Assembly (NCBI RefSeq): GCF_034522235.1 | Contig: NZ_JAXHLN010000003.1 | Span: 558,001 to 622,000, forward strand | DNA from: Thiohalophilus sp. | GTDB taxonomy: Bacteria > Pseudomonadota > Gammaproteobacteria > UBA6429 > Thiohalophilaceae | Direction: 5' to 3' | Length of the DNA: 64,000 bases | Part shown: positions 17,342 to 25,626 of the stretch, in pieces | Layout: every line of letters starts with the position of its first letter | Numbering within the stretch: the stretch's first letter is position 1 | Notes under the pieces: generated by a model | Told to the model about the DNA's origin: nothing | Database searches by the model: none | What the model saw: only the letters and a program-made list of their open reading frames with translations | Translations under genes and position numbers: made by a program

Positions 17342-17788
17342 TTAGCGAGCGGGCCTATGTCCGGTCAGGTAAGAGGCTTGCGGGTCGACCACAAACCGCC
17401 CGGCCAGGGCAGTGCGCCCGAGCAACATGCGAAAGCGCATGCTGTCCCGATTGGTCAGGGTCATCTCGATCTCCCAGCACAGGTCGCCCAGGCAGGCTTC
17501 GGTGCTGATCACGAAGCGTTCTTCCTTGTGCCCGCCGGAGTCGGTAACCGTGCGCTGATCCAGTATCGGGCAATGGCACTCGACGATCTGTTTCGAGTTA
17601 TGTTGTACAGGATGGATCTTGAAACGGATCATGTTGACACCCTGTTCCTGATACGCTTCCAGATCAAAGGTATGCAGGGCCGAGCTGCGGGCCCCGGTAT
17701 CGATCTTGGCCTTGATATGCTCAATGCCCAGTTTGGGTAAGCGAACCCACTCGCGCCAGCCGATTATTTGCTGCTTGTCTGTGGACAT
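17342..17788 (-). CDS. rimB: RimB-type ATP-dependent zinc protease (retropepsin-like)
   Basis: 148-aa protein with a pepsin-like D30-T31-G32-A33 motif in IKAKIDTGARSSALHTFDLE and a second strand set near MLLGRTALAGRFVVDP, typical of the single-domain retropepsin-like family next to rimK. In Pseudomonas the RimB homologue is reported to modulate RimK-dependent S6 glutamylation. First gene of rimB-rimK-M14, with a good promoter 34-62 bases upstream. The family name is confident; the activity is from the literature on relatives. Confidence 0.82.
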   Translation of the reverse strand: MSTDKQQIIGWREWVRLPKLGIEHIKAKIDTGARSSALHTFDLEAYQEQGVNMIRFKIHPVQHNSKQIVECHCPILDQRTVTDSGGHKEERFVISTEACLGDLCWEIEMTLTNRDSMRFRMLLGRTALAGRFVVDPQASYLTGHRPAR

Positions 17789-17821
17789 AGGCGATCAGGG
17801 CCCTGAAAAGAAGAAAGCCAC

Positions 17822-17850
17822 ACTATGCCGATCCGCTGTAGGGGGGTCAA
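17822..17850 (-). promoter_or_regulatory. Sigma-70-like promoter for the rimB operon
   Basis: On the minus strand TTGACC (17845-17850) and CATAGT (17822-17827) are separated by 17 bp, close to the consensus. It sits in the 116-bp gap after metF and leaves a leader of about 28 nt before the rimB ATG. An 8-bp pair AGCCACAC/GTGTGGCT flanks it and could form a weak hairpin. Confidence 0.55.
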
Positions 17851-17904
17851 GCAGGTGTGGCTAAAGGCTGACAGGACTGCTCCTCGGCAGCCAGTCAGGG
17901 TCGC

Positions 17905-18759
17905 TCAGGACTGGATGCCAAGATTTTTCCAGATCGCCAGGGTCGGAGCGGACTGGTTCATACAATAGAAGTGCAGTCCGGGCGCACCGGCCTCGAGCAG
18001 GGTGTGGCAGAGATCGGTAATGACTTCTTCGCTAAACTGTTTGATCGATTCCTTGTCGTCGCCGAAATCGTCGAGACGCTTGCGGATCCAGCGCGGGATA
18101 TCGGCGCCACACATATCCGAGAAACGCGATAATTGCTTGTAGTTGGTGATTGGCATGATACCGGGGATGATCGGAAGATCGATATTCATCTGCTCGCACT
18201 CATCGATAAACCGGAAATACGCATCCGGGTTAAAGAAGTACTGGGTGATCGCGGTGTTGGCACCGGCTTCCACCTTGCGTTTAAAGTTTTTCAGATCGTC
18301 CGAGGCAGACGGTGCCTGGGGATGGATCTCCGGATAGGCCGCTACTTCAAGCTCGAAGTAATCGCCGGTCTCGACGCGAATGAACTCGACCAGTTCATTG
18401 GCATAACGGAGTTCGCCAGGGCCACGCATGCCCGAGGGCATATCACCGCGCAGGGCCACGATACGCTTGATGCCGTTTTCCTTGTAGCGGTCGAGCAGAT
18501 CGCGCAGCGTGTCCTTGGTCGCACCAATACAGGACAGATGCGGTGCAGCGTCATCACCGGATTTCTGGATTTCAACGACGGTGTCAAACGTCCCCTGCTG
18601 GGTACTGCCGCCGGCACCGAAAGTCACCGAGTAATACCGCGGCTGCATGCCTTTGTTCAGGTTTTTGCGGACCTTGCGCAGTTTCTCCGCCCCTTCTTCC
18701 GATTTGGGCGGGAAAAACTCCACGCTATAAACGGGGGTATGTTTCTTTTGTGATTCCAT
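17905..18759 (-). CDS. metF: MetF, 5,10-methylenetetrahydrofolate reductase
   Basis: FAD enzyme reducing methylene-THF to methyl-THF, the methyl source for remaking methionine. It is 284 aa, a (beta/alpha)8 barrel with YSVEFFPPKSEEGAEKLRK, YYSVTFGAGGSTQQGTFD, ALRGDMPSGMRGPGE, AAYPEIHPQAPSASDDL and TQYFFNPDAYFRFIDECE, all standard for MetF. It lies 88 bases after ahcY, beyond a strong terminator, so it probably depends on read-through or its own promoter. With metK and ahcY it rebuilds the activated methyl cycle. Confidence 0.95.
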   Translation of the reverse strand: MESQKKHTPVYSVEFFPPKSEEGAEKLRKVRKNLNKGMQPRYYSVTFGAGGSTQQGTFDTVVEIQKSGDDAAPHLSCIGATKDTLRDLLDRYKENGIKRIVALRGDMPSGMRGPGELRYANELVEFIRVETGDYFELEVAAYPEIHPQAPSASDDLKNFKRKVEAGANTAITQYFFNPDAYFRFIDECEQMNIDLPIIPGIMPITNYKQLSRFSDMCGADIPRWIRKRLDDFGDDKESIKQFSEEVITDLCHTLLEAGAPGLHFYCMNQSAPTLAIWKNLGIQS

Positions 18760-18777
18760 AAGCTCCAGTTAACGAGA

Positions 18778-18825
18778 TAAAAAAGGACGGAGACGAAGTT
18801 GATGTTCTAACTCCGTCATCCGTCC
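18778..18825 (-). terminator. Intrinsic terminator between ahcY and metF
   Basis: On the minus strand GGACGGA pairs with TCCGTCC; an inner stem GACGGAGTT/AACTTCGTC with one mismatch continues it, and TTTTTT follows (A-run at 18779-18784 on the plus strand). The loop is about 8 nt. The bases before it (18826-18842) match the GACGAGT/GACGAGG heptamer repeat found elsewhere, so the terminator may have grown out of that repeat. Confidence 0.8.
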
Positions 18826-18847
18826 CCGGTCACTCGTCCCTCAGTGT

Positions 18848-20266
18848 TTAGTAACGATAATGTTCAGACTTGTACGGACCTTCAACCGGGACACCGATGT
18901 AGTCGGCCTGTTCCTGACTCAACTTGGTCAGCTTGGCGCCAATCTTGCCAATGTGCAGGGCGGCAACTTCTTCGTCCAGTTTCTTCGGCAGTACATACAC
19001 GCCGAGCGGATAGTTTTCCGGCTTGGTGAACATTTCGATCTGGGCAACGACCTGGTTGGTGAAGGAGTTGGACATCACGAAACTCGGATGGCCGGTACCG
19101 CAACCCAGGTTCACCAGACGGCCTTCGGCCAGCAGGGTAATGCGCTTGCCGTCGGGGAAGATGATCTGATCGACCTGCGGCTTGATGTTGATCCACTCGT
19201 ACTTACGCAGGCTTTCGACCTGGATTTCGTTGTCGAAGTGACCGATGTTGCAGACGATAGCCTGGTCTTTCATGGCCGCCATGTGGTCGTGGGTGATGAT
19301 GTCCTTGTTACCGGTAGTGGTGACAAAGATATCCGCCTGACCTACCGCTTCGTCCAGCGTGACAACACGGTAACCTTCCATCGCGGCCTGCAGGGCGCAA
19401 ATCGGATCGATTTCGGTAATCCAGACGTTGGCACCGAGACCGCGCAGGGACTGGGCGGAACCCTTGCCGACGTCACCGTAACCACAGACCACGGCAACTT
19501 TACCGGCGATCATGACGTCGGTGGCACGCTTGATGGAATCCACCAGCGACTCACGGCAGCCGTACAGGTTATCGAACTTGGATTTGGTGACAGAATCATT
19601 GACGTTCATGGCCGGGAACAGCAGTTCGCCCTTGTTGAACATCTGGTACAGGCGATGCACACCGGTCGTGGTTTCCTCGGTAACACCCTTGACGGACTCG
19701 GCCATCCTGGTCCACATACCCTTGTTCTTTTCGAAGTTGCGTTGCAGTACACCCAGTACGGCACGGAATTCTTCGTTTTCTTCCTTGGCGGGATCCGGCA
19801 CAGCACCGGCCTTTTCAAATTCCACACCCTTGTGAACCAGCAGCGTGGCATCGCCACCGTCGTCCAGGATCATGTTCGGCAGTTCGCCGTTGGGCCAGGT
19901 CAGTACCTGCTCGGTGCACCACCAGTATTCTTCCAGGGTTTCACCCTTCCAGGCGTAAACCGGAATGCCCTGTGCGGCGATAGCGGCAGCGGCATGGTCC
20001 TGGGTAGAGAAGATATTACAGGACGCCCAGCGTACTTCGGCACCCAGTTCAACCAGGGTTTCGATCAGCACGGCGGTCTGGATGGTCATGTGCAGGGAGC
20101 CGGTGATGCGGGCACCCTTGAGCGGCTTGTCTTTGCCGTATTTTTCGCGCAGGGCCATCAGGCCGGGCATTTCGGTTTCGGCGATATCCATTTCCTTGCG
20201 ACCGTAATCGGCAAGGCTGATGTCCGCGACTTTGTAATCTGTAAAGTCTTTAGGAACAGCGTTCAT
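18848..20266 (-). CDS. ahcY: AhcY, S-adenosylhomocysteine hydrolase
   Basis: NAD-dependent enzyme that splits SAH, the inhibitory product of methylation, into adenosine and homocysteine. The 472-aa length includes the ~40-residue bacterial insertion ([20 protein letters not shown]). Other marks are the NAD-binding [40 protein letters not shown] and the C-terminal SEHYRY. It is preceded by an SAH riboswitch, so its expression should rise when SAH accumulates. It lies downstream of metK and diverges functionally from the betaine methyltransferases, which release three SAH per betaine. Confidence 0.97.
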   Translation of the reverse strand: MNAVPKDFTDYKVADISLADYGRKEMDIAETEMPGLMALREKYGKDKPLKGARITGSLHMTIQTAVLIETLVELGAEVRWASCNIFSTQDHAAAAIAAQGIPVYAWKGETLEEYWWCTEQVLTWPNGELPNMILDDGGDATLLVHKGVEFEKAGAVPDPAKEENEEFRAVLGVLQRNFEKNKGMWTRMAESVKGVTEETTTGVHRLYQMFNKGELLFPAMNVNDSVTKSKFDNLYGCRESLVDSIKRATDVMIAGKVAVVCGYGDVGKGSAQSLRGLGANVWITEIDPICALQAAMEGYRVVTLDEAVGQADIFVTTTGNKDIITHDHMAAMKDQAIVCNIGHFDNEIQVESLRKYEWINIKPQVDQIIFPDGKRITLLAEGRLVNLGCGTGHPSFVMSNSFTNQVVAQIEMFTKPENYPLGVYVLPKKLDEEVAALHIGKIGAKLTKLSQEQADYIGVPVEGPYKSEHYRY

Positions 20267-20319
20267 GTTGTAGCTCCGTATATATTTACGGTGAGCGCCG
20301 TTGTTTATTTAGACTGGGT

Positions 20320-20418
20320 GGTCTGAGCCTGACCCCGCTACTCAATCCTGTCTCATCCAGCACGTCTGACGTGTGACAAAACGGATTGAGTAGCGTGGCT
20401 GCAGCGCTCCTCAGCTCC
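20320..20418 (-). promoter_or_regulatory. SAH riboswitch upstream of ahcY
   Basis: Read on the minus strand, CTGAGGAGCGCTGCA is followed by a long hairpin and then GGTCAGGCTCAGA. These match the conserved core of the S-adenosylhomocysteine riboswitch: P1 is CTGAG/CTCAG, and GAGGAGCGCTGCA and CAGGCTC are the invariant segments. The variable stem is exceptionally long here, with GCTACTCAATCC and GGATTGAGTAGC perfectly paired and an inner CACGT/ACGTG hairpin. Known members turn on ahcY when SAH binds. It ends about 53 nt before the ahcY ATG. Confidence 0.9.
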
Positions 20419-20440
20419 CCAGTGAATTCTTGATGGTTAC

Positions 20441-20470
20441 ATTATAGTAGGGGGAGGTCGAACCTCCCCC
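20441..20470 (-). promoter_or_regulatory. GC hairpin after metK followed by a -10-like TATAAT
   Basis: GGGGGAGGT and its complement (20450-20470) form a perfect stem with a tiny loop just after metK. On the minus strand it is followed at once by TACTATAATG, containing a consensus TATAAT (20441-20446) about 25 nt before the riboswitch. There is no T-tract, so termination of metK is uncertain. I see no good -35 at the right distance. ahcY transcription may therefore start here, keeping the riboswitch in a short leader. Confidence 0.5.
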
Positions 20471-20485
20471 GAAAACCGCATTTTA

Positions 20486-21646
20486 TCAAATACCGGCTGC
20501 TTTTTTCAGCTCTTCGGCCTTGTCGGTCTTCTCCCAGGGCAAATCCAGGTCTTCGCGACCGAAGTGACCATGGGCTGCCGTGGGGGCGTACATCGGGCGT
20601 AGCAGGTCCAGCATCTTCACCAGGCCACCGGCACGCAGATCGAAGTGTTCGCGTACCAGTTCCTCGATGCGCTCCTCGGAGACCTTGCCGGTACCGAAGG
20701 TGTCAACCGAGATAGAGGTCGGTTCGGCCACGCCGATGGCATAGGAAACCTGGATTTCACAGCGCTTGGCCAGGCCGGCGGCAACAATGTTCTTGGCCAC
20801 GTAACGACTGGCGTAGGCGGCGGAACGGTCTACCTTGGACGGATCCTTGCCGGAGAAAGCGCCGCCACCGTGACGACCCATACCACCGTAGGTATCCACG
20901 ATGATCTTGCGGCCGGTCAGACCACAGTCACCTACCGGACCACCGATAACAAAACGGCCGGTCGGGTTGATATGGAACTTGGTGTCCTTGGTGATCCAGC
21001 CTTCAGGCAGTACCGGCTTGATGATTTCGTCCATCACGGCATCCTGCAGGGTCTTCAGATCGATTTCCGGATTGTGCTGGGTGGACAGTACGACGGCGTC
21101 GACACCCACCGGCTCGCCCTTGTCATAACGGAAGCTGACCTGGCTCTTGGCATCCGGGCGCAACCACGGCAGGGTGCCGTTTTTACGGACTTCGGCCTGA
21201 CGACGCACCAGACGATGCGCATAGGTGATCGGCGCGGGCATCAAAACGTCGGTTTCATCGGCGGCATAACCGAACATCAGGCCCTGGTCGCCGGCGCCCT
21301 GTTCCTTGTCGTCGCCTTCATCCACGCCCATGGCGATATCCGGAGACTGCTTGTCCAGCGCGACCATGACGGCGCAGGTTTCCCAGTCAAAGCCCATGTC
21401 AGAGCTGTTGTAACCGATTTCCTTGAGGCGTTCGCGCACGATAGTCGGCATATCGATTTGCGCGGTGCTGGTGATTTCCCCTGCCAGGATAACCATGCCG
21501 GTATTGATCATGGTTTCACAGGCGACACGGGATTTGGGATCCTGCTCCAGCAGCGCGTCGAGAATGGAATCGGAAATCTGGTCAGCGACCTTGTCCGGAT
21601 GACCCTCGGATACGGATTCAGATGTAAAGATATATTTCTCAGCCAT
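20486..21646 (-). CDS. metK: MetK, S-adenosylmethionine synthetase
   Basis: Makes SAM from methionine and ATP. The 386-aa protein has the family signatures [20 protein letters not shown] near the N-terminus, [12 protein letters not shown] (near residue 118), [20 protein letters not shown] and [26 protein letters not shown] precedes the ATG. It diverges from the glycine betaine methyltransferase genes across a ~700-bp region and leads the methyl-cycle genes ahcY and metF. I looked for known SAM riboswitch cores upstream and did not find one. Confidence 0.97.
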   Translation of the reverse strand: MAEKYIFTSESVSEGHPDKVADQISDSILDALLEQDPKSRVACETMINTGMVILAGEITSTAQIDMPTIVRERLKEIGYNSSDMGFDWETCAVMVALDKQSPDIAMGVDEGDDKEQGAGDQGLMFGYAADETDVLMPAPITYAHRLVRRQAEVRKNGTLPWLRPDAKSQVSFRYDKGEPVGVDAVVLSTQHNPEIDLKTLQDAVMDEIIKPVLPEGWITKDTKFHINPTGRFVIGGPVGDCGLTGRKIIVDTYGGMGRHGGGAFSGKDPSKVDRSAAYASRYVAKNIVAAGLAKRCEIQVSYAIGVAEPTSISVDTFGTGKVSEERIEELVREHFDLRAGGLVKMLDLLRPMYAPTAAHGHFGREDLDLPWEKTDKAEELKKAAGI

Positions 21647-21879
21647 TAAAGTCCTCTCTTTCTTTCTATAAGTTTTGTTCGCCGATACATATCGTGGCGC
21701 AATGTCGCCGTATGCGGCATGGTATCGCTAAAGTTACAGCTTAAATTCGCAGACGCTTTCGTGAATAATCGAAAGCTAGGGCGGGTTAGTCTGGAGTATT
21801 ATTCAACCCTGATTAGTAATCATTAATATAATGCCAGAAAACGGCCTCGGATTAAAGGGGAGTATCCCTATATAGCAAT

Positions 21880-21901
21880 AGTATTAATGTTGTTTAATAC
21901 T
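21880..21901. promoter_or_regulatory. AT-rich palindrome in the metK / betaine intergenic region
   Basis: AGTATTAA (21880-21887) and TTAATACT (21894-21901) form a perfect inverted repeat with a 6-bp spacer. It lies in a very AT-rich block (21820-21960) midway between divergent metK and the betaine operon, where a transcription factor could control either or both. No specific regulator can be named. Confidence 0.4.
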
Positions 21902-22065
21902 CATATAAATAGTTGTTTATAATATCTATGTATAAAAAACGTTTGATCAACCGCCGAAAATAGGCGAATTTCCCGGAAAATCAGGTAGTTTTTGCTGTTT
22001 ATGAAAGTCATTCGGCAATAAATCAGGGAAAACACTGGCGTTTTTTGCTCAACACGGTAAGATAG

Positions 22066-22259
22066 AGGGATACGCAAACACGGGTCCTCATCCCGTCAGT
22101 GAAGACTTTTAACAAGTTTCTGTCGGTGAACATTCAAACGTTGTTTTGCGAACACCGCAAACACGCTCAATCTGACGAGCCTGGCTCGTATCCCTGCCCA
22201 GGGCGCAAGTCCTGAAACAACTGGATGTAATAAATTGCCGTTGCCTGAACGGTGGCAAC
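22066..22259 (+). ncRNA. Candidate structured leader RNA of the betaine methyltransferase operon
   Basis: AGGGATACG (22066-22074) can pair with CGTATCCCT (22187-22195), enclosing hairpins ACGGG/CCCGT (22080-22096) and TTTGCG/CGCAAA (22145-22161). A hairpin ACGAG/CTCGT (22175-22189) shares three bases with the closing stem, so the two are mutually exclusive. A further hairpin GTTGCC/GGCAAC is at 22240-22259. This long leader precedes the glycine methyltransferase start at 22349. I do not recognise a known riboswitch class; this is a hypothesis from pairing only. Confidence 0.3.
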
Positions 22260-22348
22260 CGGGTTGTTCACAGGATACGTGCTATAGCTGTACGGCTCAT
22301 GAGGGGCCCGTTTTCTCTTCATCTGTTGAACAAGATAAGGAAAACGAC

Positions 22349-23164
22349 GTGACCCAAGAAAAGAAAACGCAAGATTTTGGTAAGAATCCTTTAGATGTCC
22401 GTGATACGGATCACTACAAAGACGAATATGTCTCCGGCTTCGTAGACAAGTGGGACGAGCTGATCGACTGGGACGGCCGCGCCAACAGCGAGGGCGACTT
22501 TTTTATTCGCCTGCTGCAGGAACACGGTGCCAAGAAGGTGCTGGACGTGGCAGCCGGGACCGGCTTTCATTCCGTGCGCCTGCTGGAGAGCGGCTTTGAA
22601 GTCACCAGCGGTGACGGCAGCCCCGAAATGCTGGCCAAGGCGTTTGAAAACGGCCGCAAACGCGGACACATCCTGCGTACCGTGCATGCCGACTGGCGCT
22701 ATCTGAACAAGTCAGTACATGACCTGTACGACGCTGTCATTTGCCTGGGTAACTCCTTCACCCACCTGCATAGCGACAACGATCGGCGCAAGACCCTGGC
22801 CGAGTTTTACGCCACCTTGCGCCATGACGGTATTCTGATTCTGGACCAGCGTAACTATGACGCGCTGCTGGATCATCAGGTACAGCCGACGCATAACTAC
22901 TACTATTGTGGTGATAATGTGAAGGCGAGTCCGGAGCATATCGACGAGTCTCTGGCCCGTTTCCGCTACGAGTTCCCGGACAATTCCACTTTCCATCTGA
23001 ATATGTTCCCGCTGCGCAAGGAGTATGTGCGCAAGTTGATGCGTGACGTTGGCTTCCAGAAAGTGACCACCTACGGTGACTTCAAGGAAACCTACCGTGA
23101 AGCCGAGCCGGACTTCTTCATTCACGTAGCCGAAAAACGCTATATCGAAGGGGAGAACGAATGA
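22349..23164 (+). CDS. gsmt: Glycine/sarcosine N-methyltransferase
   Basis: Methylates glycine to sarcosine and then dimethylglycine with SAM, the first half of de novo betaine synthesis in halophiles. Starting at GTG 22349 (AAGGAAAACGAC in front) gives 271 aa, matching Ectothiorhodospira/Halorhodospira GSMT (about 268); the open frame runs 38 codons further upstream, but those residues do not look conserved. Motifs: KNPLDVRDTDHYKDEYVSGF, SAM loop VLDVAAGTGFHSVRLLESGF (from residue 64), FENGRKRGHILRTVHADWRY and ILDQRNYDALLDH. It overlaps the next gene by ATGA. It gives the organism a major osmoprotectant. Confidence 0.95.
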   Translation: MTQEKKTQDFGKNPLDVRDTDHYKDEYVSGFVDKWDELIDWDGRANSEGDFFIRLLQEHGAKKVLDVAAGTGFHSVRLLESGFEVTSGDGSPEMLAKAFENGRKRGHILRTVHADWRYLNKSVHDLYDAVICLGNSFTHLHSDNDRRKTLAEFYATLRHDGILILDQRNYDALLDHQVQPTHNYYYCGDNVKASPEHIDESLARFRYEFPDNSTFHLNMFPLRKEYVRKLMRDVGFQKVTTYGDFKETYREAEPDFFIHVAEKRYIEGENE

Positions 23165-24000
23165 GCAAGAGCTATTCCGATGTCGTAGAAACGGCCCGCG
23201 ATTATTACAACAGCGAGGATGCCGATAATTTCTATTTCCACGTCTGGGGTGGCGAGGACATTCACATCGGCCTGTATCAGTCCGAGGATGAGCCGATTCG
23301 TGATGCCAGCCGGCGCACCGTCGAGTACATGGCTTCCAAGATCCAACTCACGCTCGACGCCGACAAAAAGGTGCTCGACATGGGGGCCGGCTACGGCGGC
23401 GTGGCCCGCTACCTGGCCAGGACCTATGGTTGCCAGGTGGTCGCCCTGAATCTGAGCGAGCGGGAAAACGAGCGCGATCGCAAGATGAACCAGGAACAGG
23501 GTCTGGACCACCTGATCGAGGTGTGGGACGGCAGCTTTGAATCGGTTGCTGCCGACGATGCCAGCTTCGACGTGGTCTGGTCACAGGATTCCATCCTGCA
23601 CAGCAGCGAGCGGGCCAAAGTGGTCGCCGAAGCCGCGCGGGTGCTCAAGCCCGGTGGCGAGCTGATCATGACCGATCCGATGCAGGTCGACGACTGTCCG
23701 GAGGGCGTGTTGCAGCCGGTCTACGACCGGATTCACCTGCCCTCACTGGGGTCCATCGAGTTTTATCGCGAAGCGGCCAAACAGAACGGTCTGGAAGAGA
23801 TCGAAGTGGAGGAGATGACCGAAAACCTGGTCAAGCACTACGGCCGGGTTCGTCGCGAGCTGGAGCAGAATCGTGACAGCATCACCGACAAGGTCTCCGA
23901 TGCCTATATCGATCGCATGATCACCGGCCTGGGCCACTGGGTCGACGCCGGCAGCAAGGGCTATCTGCGCTGGGGCATCCTGCACTTTCGCAAGGCGTAA
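23161..24000 (+). CDS. sdmt: Sarcosine/dimethylglycine N-methyltransferase
   Basis: Completes betaine synthesis by methylating sarcosine and dimethylglycine to glycine betaine with SAM. The 279-aa protein is a class I methyltransferase with HVWGGEDIHIGLYQSEDEPI, SAM loop VLDMGAGYGGVARYLA (from residue 71), SQDSILHSSERAKVVAEAAR and LKPGGELIMTDPMQVDDCPE, all typical of SDMT from halophilic gammaproteobacteria. It overlaps GSMT by four bases, so the pair should be made in fixed ratio. Confidence 0.95.
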   Translation: MSKSYSDVVETARDYYNSEDADNFYFHVWGGEDIHIGLYQSEDEPIRDASRRTVEYMASKIQLTLDADKKVLDMGAGYGGVARYLARTYGCQVVALNLSERENERDRKMNQEQGLDHLIEVWDGSFESVAADDASFDVVWSQDSILHSSERAKVVAEAARVLKPGGELIMTDPMQVDDCPEGVLQPVYDRIHLPSLGSIEFYREAAKQNGLEEIEVEEMTENLVKHYGRVRRELEQNRDSITDKVSDAYIDRMITGLGHWVDAGSKGYLRWGILHFRKA

Positions 24001-24014
24001 TAACCTGCGTTGAT

Positions 24015-24067
24015 GTAGGAGCGCTTCCAGCGCGATGATGAACGAATCGCGGCGAAGCCGCTCCTAC
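24015..24067. repeat. REP-like hairpin GTAGGAGCG...CGCTCCTAC
   Basis: A 53-bp imperfect palindrome bounded by GTAGGAGCG and CGCTCCTAC, with an internal GCTTCCAGCGCG / CGCGGCGAAGC stem. It lies between the 3' ends of the betaine operon and the convergent substrate-binding protein gene. A second copy with the same ends is at 53691-53756. This is the common gammaproteobacterial REP type. Confidence 0.7.
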
Positions 24068-24104
24068 ACTCGCCCTGTACCGGGAATCCAATTCATCCAG
24101 GGGC

Positions 24105-24917
24105 CTAGTAACCCCAGACGCCTTCGAGCAGGGCGGCGTAGGGCCGGTAGAGATCGTTATCGGCCGGCTCGAAACCGCTGATATTCACTTTTTCCAGCAT
24201 GGCCTGACCGGCCTCGCTCTCATGGGCGGTTAGCAGGGCCTGCCGGATTTGCTGGCGTACTTCGGATGGTAGATCGGGCGAGGCGGAAACCGCATGGTGC
24301 GGGACCGGTTCGGTGGTGGTCACCGTGTTGACGGTCGTATCCCCACTGACCAGCGGGGTGGGGATCAGCGCCGCGCTGGCCCGGCCGGATTTGAGGCGTT
24401 CCAGCGCCTGGTTGAAATTCTGGGTGCTGACCATGGTCGGCTGGCGCATCTGATGCGGGAACATCCGCGCCAGCTCGACGCCGCTCAGACTGGGGGAGGC
24501 CGGAGTCACCACTTTTTTGCCGATCAGTTCGGCGGGCTCGAACAGCAGCAGATCCTCATTTGTGACCAGACTGAAACTGAGGGTATCGCGGATTTTGGCC
24601 AGCACCTGGTAGTTGGCCTTGGCGACCCGATAGCCGGTAAAATGGGGGGCGTCCAGTACCAGATCCGCGGTATTCTCCCGGCGCATGGCCTCCCAGTAAG
24701 CGACATAATTATGGTGGGCCTCGATTTGGAACACGTGGCCGGTGCGGGTGCCCAGGTACTCGGCCAGCGGCCGGTAATATTCCTCGGTCTGTTCCTTGGG
24801 CATCGTGGGCGTAATGGCCAGGGTATAGCTGTCGGCCTGGCTGATCGGCGCGAGCAGGTACAGGACCAACACAATAGTGACAGCGATGCGCCGCGGGATA
24901 ACGATGACGGGGTGCAT
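24105..24917 (-). CDS. PhnD/SsuA-like periplasmic substrate-binding protein
   Basis: 270-aa solute-binding protein with an N-terminal signal peptide (hydrophobic core AVTIVLVLYLLAPIS, cleavage likely after SQA near residue 28). The mature part resembles PhnD-type proteins: YTLAITPTMPKEQTEEYYRP, PLAEYLGTRTGHVFQIE, DLVLDAPHFTGYRVAKANYQ and KSGRASAALIPTPLV. No ABC permease or ATPase is adjacent, so it may act as an orphan sensor or binding protein. The ligand is unknown. Confidence 0.8.
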   Translation of the reverse strand: MHPVIVIPRRIAVTIVLVLYLLAPISQADSYTLAITPTMPKEQTEEYYRPLAEYLGTRTGHVFQIEAHHNYVAYWEAMRRENTADLVLDAPHFTGYRVAKANYQVLAKIRDTLSFSLVTNEDLLLFEPAELIGKKVVTPASPSLSGVELARMFPHQMRQPTMVSTQNFNQALERLKSGRASAALIPTPLVSGDTTVNTVTTTEPVPHHAVSASPDLPSEVRQQIRQALLTAHESEAGQAMLEKVNISGFEPADNDLYRPYAALLEGVWGY

Positions 24918-25060
24918 AAAACCTCCTGCATGACGCCGGGTGACAATCAGTGGACGCAGCTCGTATACGGATTAATCCGTAGAGCCACAAGTAGTTACCC
25001 TGTCCTATCACGGGTTAACGGCCTGTTCGTGACAAAAGTTTAGAAAAAATAGGGAGGAAA

Positions 25061-25626
25061 ATGATGGTCAGTCTTGAAACACCGGTCTGTGATTTTGATG
25101 CGCCGGCGGTGGATTTTGCCCTGCCGGGGATCGATGGCGAGACCTGGACGCTGGAACAGTGTCGGGGGAAAACGGCCTGCTGGTGATGTTTATCTGCAAC
25201 CATTGCCCGTACGTGAAGGCGATTCGCGAGCGACTGGTGCGCGATACCCGCGAGTTGCGCGACAAGCACGGCATCAACACCGTGGCGATCATGGCCAACG
25301 ACCCGACCGAATACGAAGAGGATTCCTTCGAGAACATGCAGAAGGTGGCCGCCGAGTACGACTTCCCCTTTCCTTATTTACTGGACGAGAGCCAGGCGGT
25401 CGCCAGGGCCTATGGCGCGGTCTGCACCCCGGATTTTTTCGGTTACAATGCCGATCTCAAGCTGCAGTACCGGGGCCGGTTCGATGCCAGTCGCAAGGAG
25501 ACCGCCCCGGCGGACGCGCGCCGGGATCTGTTCGAGGCGATGGTGCAGGTGGCCGAAACCGGCCGGGGGCCGGCCGAGCAGATCCCCGGCATGGGCTGTT
25601 CCATCAAGTGGAAAGAGGGCGACTGA
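25061..25626 (+). CDS. Thioredoxin-like (AhpC/TSA) family protein, frameshifted
   Basis: Reading from ATG 25061 (AGGGAGGAAA just upstream) gives MMVSLETPVCDFDAPAVDFA then LPGIDGETWTLEQCRG and a stop soon after; the -1 frame from 25168 gives ENGLLVMFICNHCPYVKAIR to the end at 25626. Adding one G to GGGGG at 25164-25168 restores one 188-aa thioredoxin-fold protein of the family with an N-H-C-P-Y active-site segment, used in redox or peroxide metabolism. Two other genes in the window have the same type of defect, so sequence error is likelier than true loss. The exact substrate is unknown. Confidence 0.75.

Noticed and set aside
20337-20394. Stand-alone inverted repeat GCTACTCAATCC...GGATTGAGTAGC.
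   Set aside because: It is the variable stem of the SAH riboswitch, not an independent repeat.
21650-21780. SAM riboswitch upstream of metK.
   Set aside because: Looked for SAM-I, SAM-II and SAM-III core sequences on the minus strand and found none.
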